A DNA stretch of 64,000 nt from positions 124,001 to 188,000 of the forward strand of contig JASANG010003821.1 of NCBI GenBank assembly GCA_030248215.1. Direction: 5' to 3'. Shown here piece after piece: positions 33,796 to 47,527 of the stretch. The stretch's first letter is position 1. Every line of letters starts with the position of its first letter. Position numbers and translations under genes: made by a program. A model generated the notes under the pieces. The model searched no databases. It saw only the letters and a program-made list of their open reading frames with translations, and was not told the DNA's origin. Origin of the DNA: Enoplolaimus lenunculus. Its lineage: Eukaryota > Nematoda > Enoplea > Enoplida > Thoracostomopsidae.

Positions 33796-33852
33796 GAAAC
33801 GCCGTATCATGAGCGTTCCAACTTTAGTAATATCGATTTTCAAAATACTTTG

Positions 33853-36800
33853 TTACAACACCACTTCGTCTTGTGACCACAATTTAAACGTCCTATCAAA
33901 CGAAGACGAAGCCAGCCATTTACAATTCCTCGACACATCCACACACATAACTTTACTGTCGTGACCTGTGAGTGTGCGCAGTGGATGCCATCCAGGATGT
34001 GTCCAAACCTAAAATATTGGAATATACTTGTTTACGTTCTTCGAAACACTGATAACTTACTAGATGTCGACAGTTCAATCACAGCGTTTATATTAATCTA
34101 TTAAGTCATTTAGACTTAGGCTTACGCTTAGGTTTGTTACCTTCGGGGACTTTATGTGGGAGCAGTAGACAAGTATCGAAAAAATAATAAATTTAAAACC
34201 TGTTAAAAACTGGCCGCAAGCATCTCGTGGTTCTTATACACTTACGCCTCCAGTTTTCGAAATTTTAAATTTTGGCATAACTTAGGGGCGTAAGCCTAAG
34301 ATTAGGTTTAGATCAAATTTTGAAGTAAAGAACTTTAGGTTCCTATCAGAGTGAAAACGGGTGTTAGTAAATACTTGATCAGAAAATCACAGTACTACAC
34401 CTGGTAATCGATAATACTATTTAATACATTTCGAACACAGTTAAACAATTTCAAGAAATCACACAATATTTTAATCCGTTTAATTGAATATTTTGATCAA
34501 ATACTAAATTTTCACATTTCTAAGGTGTAGCCACCCTAGGTATGTATTATTCTTCTCAACAAAGTGTCATACAGATACCTGAAGAAGATAAAACAATAAA
34601 CATACACCAAACCTTAGTCCTATTTTCCATAACTCGTTTACCTTGATCAAATTATCATACGAGCATGTTATCAAAAAATCACCGCCCATCAAACGCTTTG
34701 AAGCTGTATGGCCGGCTGTCAAATCTATTTCGCTATTGTCATCTTTGGGTAACGTACAGCTGTCGTACATTTCCGGATGCGGGGCAAACTTCACCGAAGA
34801 AACAATATTTTTATGGGCAGGAATCGTATAGAGAGGTCGTCGCGTGCGCAAATCCCACAAACGGCACGTATTATCTTGACTACCGGTAGCCATGACGTAC
34901 CTAAAATATAAACCGTTATATTCAATAACCTGGCTAGCGAGAGTTGAGCCATTCAACTCTTCACTGACAAATAATGCCACTTAAAACAGTTAAAAAATGT
35001 AGATTTATATCGTGTAACTGGACACATGCAGAGAAAACTGCCAGCTTGAAACAAATAAAAAAACAACAATAATTATAATAATAGAAAAACAAATACGTAA
35101 TAAAACATAAAATAATAATAATACTACAATAACAACGACAATAATAATAACAAGTAACAATAATAAAACAAAATGAACAATTCACCCGTTGGAAGCGAAA
35201 TCAACTGATAATATGCCACGTAGATGGCCATCCAAGAACATAACACATTTCCCTGTCCGCAAATCCCACACGCGTCCGTAGCTGTCTAAGCCTCTTAAAA
35301 CAAATACATTTCCATAATAAATTTCTATATTCAGACTGTTGAAAATCGAACCTTTTCTGAAATTATTTCCCAACGGCTTGTCTTGTAAATGAATAATTAA
35401 AATTTCTGTCTTTGAATGCTTTTCTAAAGCACAAACTCAAGCCGTATTTATTTTGATAAACATTGTGTTCAAAAATATTACTCTTTCGATACCAACAAAT
35501 AACCGAAAACAAATTCAACAAATCCGGGTTGAAATTCCAAGTTTATTTCAGTTTGCTGGAAGGAAAATGCTTCATTTGTAACGAATGCATAACATTTTTA
35601 ATATCAGCTCCTGCTCCAGTGCCAATGCTAGCGCTCCCATATCCGCTGGGGTACCTCGCCCTCTCAAGTCACCTCATTCCGACCGTCAATATTTTTTCAA
35701 TACGCTCATAAAAAGTAGATCAAATTGATGGCATTTTACACGTTTTAGGACCGTTAATGTGCCACACGAAAGGCTGCGCTTGCGAAAAGTAGCCTCAGAC
35801 CTGTCTTGTTTACTGATTGGGCTGGGAGCAGATCTGGAAACCACTATTTCTCCAAACTTACCCAGTCAATGCGACAGAGCCGTCGCCTTGAAATGCAATG
35901 TCGTGAACAGGTTTACTATGCCCTTCTTGAAACAGTACTTCGTCGTTGTATTCCAAATCAAACAACCGCCACGAAAAATCGTAACTGAATAAACACCGAC
36001 ATTACAGAGTAGTTCACAAACAAGCGAAAAAGTGTTATTAACATCAAATAACAAACAGCGAAAGATCTATTTTGACCGAAAACTTTCATATATTCTACAT
36101 CTTGTGCATTACAGACAGGAATGTGTGTTGTGATATCAAGAAAACAACAGCGTTATCTTTAATTTCGGTTAAAGGTTTGTAATGAACGTAAAAATTTGAA
36201 ATAAAACCATTTTTTCTGCATTTCAAATAAAAACTGTCGGAACAGCGTTTCTCAACCCACAAATACCGGCATTAAAAGCCCCTTTTCCCCGTAGAGATTG
36301 AGCTAGTGAAATGTCAAAAACGGCAGACTCATACCAGCACGTAGCCAAAAATCTTCCAGACGGATGGAACGCAACTTTCGCGACACGATACGGAGCATGA
36401 CCTTCGAGTTCGCCAAAAATTTCGTCACTAAAAGATCAAAATATGCAATCTATATTCCTAAGCCTAAACTTAAGCCTTTAAAACAGCACGTCAGTTTGAC
36501 ACAAGTTTCTGAGTCTCAGCGTACTGAAAATTAAACAGTGTGTTATAAGCTGCAATTACATCAATCTCACAGCCGCTGGAAGTACAGCACGTATCTCACA
36601 CTTACTAACAATATTAGGACTCATAAACTCCGAAACATACACCAAATGTTGAACTTAACACTCTACGGTATGACACATGCAATACAAACCAATCACCATC
36701 TGAACACCGGTGCTCAGGGTAAGACTGGATATCCGGATCCAGTTTAATATCAGGTAAAATCAATATCCGTATCCGGCTCCACATAAACCTACCGGATTCC

Positions 36801-39800
36801 GGATATTTGCGGTGGTGGTCCTGAACTTCACAAAACTGCATTTTACATGTGAGTGTCTTTAACATCTTGCTGTGATTGCATTTCTGGGCATGAAGTAAAA
36901 ATGAAAAGCACAAGGTAACAATTAATTCTAATCGAAGAAACATATATTTTGTGCCACTCAAATGTAACAGTGTACAAATTTACATGAAATATCCGGTTAA
37001 TATCCGATGCCAGTAGGAAATTCAATACCCGGTTAATATCCGATTCCAGTAGAAAATTCAATATCCGTATCTGGTTCCGGTATCCACTAAATAAAATATC
37101 CGGTCGCACCCTTTAAAATATCCGGTCGCACCCTTTCGATGCTGCGCATATTCATAATATAGACACAGGCTAGAGCTTTAAACCGCCAGAACTCAGAGAA
37201 ACAAACCTTTCAAGTGTCCACAACTTGACCGACCCGTCTTGGCAGCATGATGCCAAGTTAATCACAACTGGGTCTTGCGACAAGGTCGCTTGAGGATGAA
37301 ACGCAATACAACTAACGTGATTATTGTGACCACGATAGGTACGCTGTAGCTGGCAGCCAGGAATTGACCACAGTTTGCACAGACCGGACCTAAAAGACAA
37401 CGAAATAAGCAAACAGCTTTTGCTCAATCACTTGTTTTATCTATACTTACCTTACCATATCCAAAAATCAGTTTTAGTAATAACATACAGATTTTTGAAA
37501 ATTATAAAGGTTGTTTAGTTAATACTACCGCCTACTAAACGATGTACCTCAAACATAACAACATATAACTATATCATGCGTAACCTCTGGAAACGTCTTT
37601 CTCTTAAATATTATCAGTTATCATCACGAAATCTGAGAGGAGATTACATACAGTAGCGAATATGAATTTTACAGCAATCTTCAAGTTCGTCATAATTTAT
37701 CTGAGTCGACACAATTTATGTACTTATCTCGAAAAATTACAACAGCATATCTTGCCCAAATCAAACACGCACTTACCATGACGAAGTTGCAAGCAAATTT
37801 GAATCGGGACTAAACTGACAGCAAGACACAGGTCTGGAGTCAGCAAATTGGCTACAGTAGCTCGATAACGACTAAAAGATAAACAAAGTACTTTATTTAA
37901 CTTTCAAAATATTTCCCGAAACATAATTCGTAAACTATCCCTAAAAAGTAAAACGTAGCCCCACAAACTTAGCCGCAAGTTTTAAAGGTTAAATTGAGCC
38001 AACGCTTGACCTAAATTGTTTAGTTTTCAACAAAACATATCTCGTCCTTTAGCATTCGAACGTATCATTCCGTGTTTTGTTTGGAAAAAGTCACTTTTTT
38101 CAAATGGCGGACAAATAAAAAATTTAAAGCTAAGAATCGAAAGAAAAAATTGACATAACCAATCAAAACGCTTACTCTTGCCCATTTCTGTGTTTCTTGC
38201 AGTTTCACGGTCGCCAAATTCACCTGTGAACTTTTCAGTTGCTTTTGAAATTCGAGACGCGCTTTAGCTCTAAAATTTCAAATCTCACAGCTCAACATCA
38301 GTGCTACTACAATATAAAGTGAAACAAATATATTTCAGAGCCAGATACTTACAAACTCAGTTCCGACATCGTTTCAAGTTGCGCTGCCCTACCCAGAAAC
38401 TGTGATGGATATAAGTTTTAGATTCAATAATGTGAAAACGTTTGAATGCGTTGCGCGTTTTACTCACCCAGTCCAAAAAGACACTATCTGCCACCTTCAA
38501 AACTATTTATCCGTATACTACCTTACAACCACACGACTGAGATAAACAAACTTGGAGCGATACTAAAATTGTCTCAGTTTAGGTTATTTCCAAGCCATAA
38601 CCGAGAGCGTGTTTTCAGAATTTGCAAAAAACAAGTCGGTGCCGTCAATAATAATTTTGTTGAATTTTCTAGGTTTTTAGGTAACGCGATAATTCTTGAT
38701 TTGTAATAAAATATTTTTCTGAACAAATTTAGATTTGTTCGGCCTAAAGAATGATTAATCGCCAGTTTTCGCTTGTATAAGATTTTTTGGATGAAGTCAA
38801 TTTTTTGCCATACTACGCAAGTAAATTTGGTTACTTTTCTAGAATTTTCTGTTAGCGAAATCCAAATCCTTGATAAGACATGTAATAACGGACAGTTAAA
38901 GTTTTTTGACAGCTGAGAATCTATTCCCGCATTGCAGAAACAGCCAACCTTCTTCAAAGCGATCATGTCAAAAAGGCCCGTTCAAATAATAAGTAGAAAG
39001 ACATATTTTCGAATTTAGCTGGTAGTTTGGTTTTCGAGGTATAGCTTCTCTGTTTCAAACCTACCAAGACTCAACAAGAATATGACCAGACCACCGACCG
39101 AGACCACCTAAAAACCGAGACTTACAGAGACCGAGACCGCCCGCTTCTGCTTATGGTTGAATAGTGTGAATGTGAAATCATTTGAAGGTGAAAAAAATTT
39201 TTGTGCCCACTCCAACAGGGTTAAATTTTTCGTTTTCCAGCCATCTTCGTGCAATCTATCTTCCAAAAATGAACTTTTTTTACAAATGTTTAAACTTATC
39301 GTGAAAAACACCTCAGGATAGGATAACCATTACAGCTACACCGGCAGTGTCGGTGTGGTATGGTTCTGCCAGCGCCCCCATAAAAATACGTAAGACAGGA
39401 TCTTCGTCTTCCAGCACTCGTCCTACATTCTACCCTTCTACAGCAAAGTTTTCAACAAAATTTTCAAAGTACCGTGGCAAAGAATACTTCAGTATAGCCA
39501 TTCGAGCTGCTCGAAGTGTAGCAGGCCCTTCATGGTACCATGTCGTTTCCGCTTCTGCGGCATCTCGGGCACGCTTGGCTTCCAGTGCGGCGCGAACTTC
39601 CGCCCCTCCAGATAACGCTATTTCGCGATCTTGATCTGACATCAGTGACAAGTATTTGCGCAGGCGTTCGCGTCGTTCGGGCGCATCTTCTCCAAATATA
39701 CCTGTCAATCAGCCTCTGAATACTAGTCACATATGTTTGTTTGTATGGCTGCCGAAGGTTGTAGCCCGGGATTCAGTTTGCATCACAAGAACAATCTTCG

Positions 39801-41884
39801 AAATTTTTATAAAACGTAACTCAACCTTCCCAAAATCTTGGCTGTGTAGCTGCTCAGTAATTACAATAGCTAACGGGGAATTATTACATCAAAGGTTCGA
39901 GACCCACAACTAGTACCATACCGAATATGAGGTAAAGATGTATCAAAAACTTACAAATTGGCTGATCCAGTGACCGTAGCATTAGTTTGACTTCAACATC
40001 CACTGTTGGCAAAACCAGAGATCGTGCCTAAAGAACCAAAACACTAAAACACAGCAATACAACAGCAGCATTAGGAATTATAACAATCAAATAATTTTTG
40101 ATCTTTTGCAACGTAAGGTCAGATTACAGTTACACGTTTGAAAACAAGATCTTCATAGCTGACAGGAAGTTTCGTAAAACTAAGTTGATACGTAATTGGT
40201 ATTAGTTAATGCAATTTTGACAATGCGCTAGTTTCAAAATTGTATGTCGTGAACGGTCAAACCATAACACATCAGCAAATATATACTATACCATAAGTAT
40301 ATTCACGGTTGTGAACGTAAAAAAGAGTATTATGCAAACAACGTGAGAAGTTAAATTCATGTCCAAATCGTGAATTTCATTCAATTCACGTCCAAATCGC
40401 GAAGTTCAATTCACGTCCAAATCGTGAAGTTCAATTCACGTCCAAGTCGTGAAGTTCGATTCATGTCCAAATCGTGAAGTTCAATTCACGTCCAAATCGT
40501 GAAGTTCAGTTCATGTCCAAATCGTGAAGTGCAGTTCATGTCCAAATCGCGAAGTTCAGTTCATGTCCAAATCGTGAAGTTCAGTTCATGTCCAAATCGT
40601 GAAGTTTTATTCATGTCCAAATCGTGAAGTTCAATTCACGTCCAAATCGTGAAGTTCAATTCATGTCCAAATCGTGAAGTTCAATTCACGTCCAAAGCGT
40701 GAAGTTCAGATCATGTGAAAATCATGAAGTTTTATTTATGTCGAAATCGTGAAGTTCAATTCCCGTTCAAATCACGAAGTTCAATTCATGTCAAAATCGA
40801 GAAGTTCAATTCATGTCAAAATTGAGAAGTTCAATTCATGTCCAAATCGAGAAGTTCAATTCATGTCCAAATAATGAGTTCAATTCATGTCCAACTCGTG
40901 AAGTTCAATTCATGTCAGTGATCAATTCAATATTTGGCAAGTATGAGTAGCTTGCAAAAACCAAAGCTTATAAATCACAAAAATACATATAATCGTACCT
41001 TTCTACGCCGTTCAAACTCTGCTAAAATCTCCTCACGAGACGCTTCCGAGGCCGACGGTCCATCCAGAGCCATGTATTCTTGCTTGTCATTTTCTGAAAG
41101 TCGCCTAGGTTCACAATAACACAATACGTGCAACTTATAACAATATAAACAGTATAAAATAAGATATACATAGAAGCAATATATACTTTTAAATATTTCT
41201 ATACGTACCTTTCTTTGATAGTTTAAGAAACCTATCAAATCGGGCAACAAATTTCATCAAATAAAACGTCATAATCTAAACCTTAGACAGCATGTTGTTA
41301 AATAAGTCTTACTTTCACTAATTATATTTTTCGGTTCAACTTTCGGTTTTGATTCTTCTCGTTTAGCTGAACTAGTTCTGCCACCACTTTTGCCATCTGT
41401 CTTTCTATCGGATTGCGACTCCGCGATTATATTTTTAATTGCTTCACTTTCAGCAAGGCTTCCATAATGAACTATCTGTAAATAAGTGAATAATTTTTCC
41501 CTTCAAACTAGTAGCTGTAGAACTGCACGGTCAGGACGACGCCTTTCCTCGAAGTACTGTGAATATACATGATTTTCATCTTAATTTCTCCGGAAGATAT
41601 GGCCACGCCGAGAATCGAACCTCGGACCTCTCGCTCTCGAGTCAAGCGCGCTGTCCATTACACCACGCGGCCGATATCTGAATTTCTTCTGGTGCTATAT
41701 GTGTACGAGTATGTATGTGTCTTAACATTACACACTCTGCGCATCCACAAGCTACACCGCGTATACTAACAGTAGCCAAACACGCTCAAAACGTCCAACT
41801 TGTCTTTACCATTTTACACTCTAAATACATGCAACAAACGTTTCATACCTTCGCCTTCTTTGCGAGGGGCTTATCGTCATCCAT
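33853..41884 (-). CDS. PRPF4: PRPF4, U4/U6 small nuclear ribonucleoprotein Prp4 (WD40), 13 exons
   Basis: Minus-strand exons: 41884-41849, 41475-41313, 41093-40999, 40027-39955, 39701-39473, 38269-38176, 37871-37777, 37389-37207, 36427-36335, 35984-35862, 35293-35186, 34900-34642, 34008-33853; all phases close, 568 residues (human 522). PRPF4 binds PRPF3 and PPIH in the U4/U6 particle of the tri-snRNP. Order seen: [12 protein letters not shown] then HYGSL, the SFM region with [12 protein letters not shown], then [25 protein letters not shown], followed by seven WD40 repeats from [16 protein letters not shown] through [44 protein letters not shown] to [10 protein letters not shown] and FDRTFKLW. 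The blade after NIVSSVKF has an extra loop of about 30 residues. Intron 3 holds a 25-bp satellite and intron 1 a tRNA-like sequence. Confidence 0.96.
36716..37136 (-). mobile_element. Family F hAT-like MITE in PRPF4 intron
   Basis: It starts CAGGGTAAGACTGGATATCC and ends with two successive TATCCGGTCGCACCCT ends. ATATCCGG(T/A)T words recur through it. The doubled right end suggests a nested or tandem insertion. Confidence 0.72.
40346..40917 (+). repeat. 25-bp satellite array in PRPF4 intron 3
   Basis: About 22 units of GAAGTTCAATTCATGTCCAA plus ATCGT, with C/T alternation (CACGTCC versus CATGTCC). Units become degenerate towards the right end. The array fills most of the intron between exons 40027 and 40999. 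Confidence 0.93.
41601..41672 (-). tRNA. tRNA-like sequence (tRNA pseudogene or SINE head) in PRPF4 intron 1
   Basis: Read on the minus strand, 72 bases begin GGCCGCG and end CGTGGCC, a seven-pair acceptor stem with one G-U. Box A TGGTGTAATGG and box B GGTTCGATTC are present. The D and T arms fit only roughly: the T stem pairs well only with an eight-base loop. The anticodon is ambiguous (CGA after T33, or CTC with the best stem). A relative of this sequence lies at 63691-63761, which favours a SINE-type family over a functional tRNA. Confidence 0.55.
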
Positions 41885-44123
41885 TGTCTTCCAAAGTTGT
41901 ACAACCGATAATTAATAAATCATAAACAACCAATGAATTTTATAAAATCTTAAATAAAAATTAAATATTCAGCTGTTCTGAAAGTTTCCAGATACTTGTA
42001 AGACATAAAATCAGTTCCGTGGAATACTCCGAATCACAAATTTTGAAAACCACCACCTTCTTTTCCGCTCAAAAACATGTTTCACAAATTTATTTCTAAA
42101 AGCACTAGCTATGTGATTTCAGTTGTATTCTGTCCAAAGTACATTTTAATGCTAAGTTATTAAGAAGCACAGAACTGCCAAAAATAGCATTCGTATTGTT
42201 CTCTTCTTTTTAGCCCGCTTGCGGAAACCTGACTTCGCTTGATTTTTAGTTCAAAAGCAGTACGGAGATTTAACTCAGGAAACAAATTAACTTAAATTCT
42301 TTGAAAGTTCAACCATTAATGTTTACGCGAAAATGATTTCTTATAACTGTAATAGTTAGACCACATCTAAATTTGAATAAGTGAAATAAATTCAGCAGGT
42401 TCAACTCAGTTTCATGTTCGCACGAAAATTTTGAATTTTGTCTGAAATAATATTTCTAGCTGACTTGCAACTCTGAACTGAAATACTAGTTTTTACTGCG
42501 CACACGCGTCATAAACTTTTGAAAGTTTCCCCTTGATTTGTTTGGCGTTCACAATATTCCTAGATACTTGGCCACTTACTATACATCAATAAATTTATAA
42601 CATAACTTTCAACACCTAGCTAGTGGTTCTCGTTACTGCCTTTGTGTCCGGTGTTAGGGTATTTAGATTCGCTGTTCGAATTTGGAACAATTTTGTCTGC
42701 GACGCTGTCCGAAAGAAGACATAAGATGCTAAGACATAAGATGCTAATTTCTCAACCCGCTCAGCTTTAAATCTGTTACACGTTACAGGGGATTTAACAT
42801 TAAAACAATGTATAGCTTCTAGGGTTCCAACATCAACAGAAACTAAATTTTGCTTGCACAGGAACAAGAACAGGAGATTAATTTCGTCGAAGTAACTGGA
42901 ACAGGAACGGGGACCGGAATTTGAAATAGTTTTCATCACCAAATTACTGTTGAAATTGCTTTAGACAATTTTCAACTATTTCATCATGAAGTTTTGCGAA
43001 AACACAACAGAAACAGTTTTTCAACAGCTGCAGTAATTGCAAAAACATTTCGAAATAATTTTTCAAAGACAAAGTTTTCAATGTTTAAATGATTATGAAG
43101 ATTTGGCCACAAAACCATAAAAATTCCGATTCCTGCATCTTTGAATGCTGGAACAGGAAGAGGAACAGGAATTGAATTTTTATAGGAATTCCGGCCGGTG
43201 TGACAAGTTGGGTAGGCTAGGATACCACCTTTAGTTCTGAGTGCTCGCAACTGCAAATGAGGGCGAAGTTTCGATCCCGTGACCAACAGATTCTCAGTAA
43301 ACTGAAGTTTTGTACTAGAGTTAAAGACTATAGTGTCTAATTTTTCGGTAGCAGCACTTTAAAACAGGGTTAATCTTTCCAGAAAACTTGAAGCGACCGG
43401 AAAAACGGTTTTTCGGAAAATTGAAAAACTGGTGTCGTGCCGTGCTCTAAAACATGCAAAGACGTTTAATGGATGTTCAATCTGGTGCGAAAATGATACT
43501 AAGAAATTATTCGGTGCCTTCAAATGTAATTTTCTGCGGACGGCCGTGTACAAAAGTGTCTGATTGTAAAATAATAGCACGTACCGACTAGCTAGCCACT
43601 AAGTTGAAGGTCTGAGTTTGGCAAAAAATCTGCTAACAGGATTTGTAGTTTCACTGTAATATGAATTTGCAGCAAAATTGGTACGTACTATATGTATATA
43701 CTTCAAATTTTGTGTACCTTCTACGTAATCATGTACCTCGGAGTACGGTCGTACCGTTTTCATGTTTTTCTGATTTCGTCCATGGTACCGTTTGGCCCCG
43801 TCCCCGGGATATCTCTCAGTGATTATTTTAATGTTAAAAATAGGATTCGGCAGCAAAATCATCTTAAGTTAAATAAGCACCAATTGAGGCAACAGAATTT
43901 ACTTTTGCTTCGAATTGAGCTCCATCACAGCTGCAATGAACACAAGCAGCAAAAACGTCCGGTATAACCAACCAAACAGGCATTAGAAAATCTAGTAAAT
44001 CAGCGTCCTTGACATTCAAGCTGTTAACCTGGAGAAATTTTGAACAGTGCAAGCTAACTTTTATATTTTAGGTGTTATATATTTTATATAAGTTGTTTGT
44101 ATCTGTAATCGTTTTCGCTAACA
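41885..44123. other. Divergent intergenic region PRPF4 / RPL23
   Basis: No gene recognised. It should contain both promoters. A worn family F element with GGAACAGGAACGGGG and TTCCGGCCGGTGTGAC spans about 42880-43205. The remainder shows nothing. A TTATATTTTAG acceptor lies about 50 bases upstream of the RPL23 start. Confidence 0.55.
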
Positions 44124-46769
<2,646 letters not shown>

Positions 46770-47018
46770 TTGTATTGAAAAAATAGTGTGCGCAATATAT
46801 TGCAGAATCTGCTGTAAAATATGTGTTAAAAGGGTTTTTTTATTTGTGATTCAAGCTTTTAAACAGCACAAGCCTGCTTTAAAAACATCAAAATTGGTCA
46901 AATTTAGTTTCATTTAAAGTGCGTATCTGAGTAGTTTTTATTACTGTGGCTCATTGGCTCTGCAGATTTGGCAGTTACTATTTTGTTGCCTTTTATTGTT
47001 TATGTTTCAAAGTTTTGA

Positions 47019-47024
47019 AATAAA
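47019..47024 (+). terminator. Polyadenylation signal AATAAA of RPL23
   Basis: Canonical hexamer 250 bases after the RPL23 stop codon, followed by GT-rich sequence (GGTTTTTGTTTTGATG). Confidence 0.6.
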
Positions 47025-47527
47025 ACTAATGGTTTTTGTTTTGATGCTAATGTGCTTATATAAACGAGCTGGTAAAACAACAACTATGATGTTCGTGTTG
47101 GCACAAGTATTCGGTATTGCTTAAACTAACGCAATAGTGTGATGGAAATGAAATGAGGGCCGTGAAATTAAGTGGCATCGCTCAGGTGTGGGCGGGCTCG
47201 TACGCGTGTGAAACATTTAGCTCAGTTTAGGACATTATTACCAAGTCGAAATTTCCCCAGAACTTTCCTTGAGCTCAAGTTTCTACAGGTTAAGGAACAT
47301 GTCCAACACATCTAGATCGCAAAAGCAGGCCGTTTGCCTACTTTATTGAGTTGTGAGATAAGATCTTTGATGTTCTGGGTTTGTAGACAGAATTTCAATA
47401 TCCATTGTTTATGGAAGCGGGGATCCTAGCGTAAATGTCCATTTTCAGGCGTTTCTAAAAATAAAAAAATTTGTATGGAAGTTGCGTTGACACATTTTAG
47501 CCGTTGCAATCGTAATCGAAGGCGGCC

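Larger units (their letters stand above)
32703..33852. other. Convergent intergenic region between alpha-tubulin and PRPF4
   Basis: It holds three MITEs (32736, 32945, 33614) and a worn family F fragment near 33060-33160 with CCAGAGTGTAACCGGATATC. I see no canonical AATAAA on the plus strand shortly after the tubulin stop. Confidence 0.6.

Noticed and set aside
40346..40917. CRISPR-like array
   Set aside because: Units are contiguous with no unique spacers, and the context is a eukaryotic intron.
41212..41234. 23-base microexon between PRPF4 exons 2 and 3
   Set aside because: Splice-like ends are present but including it breaks the reading frame.
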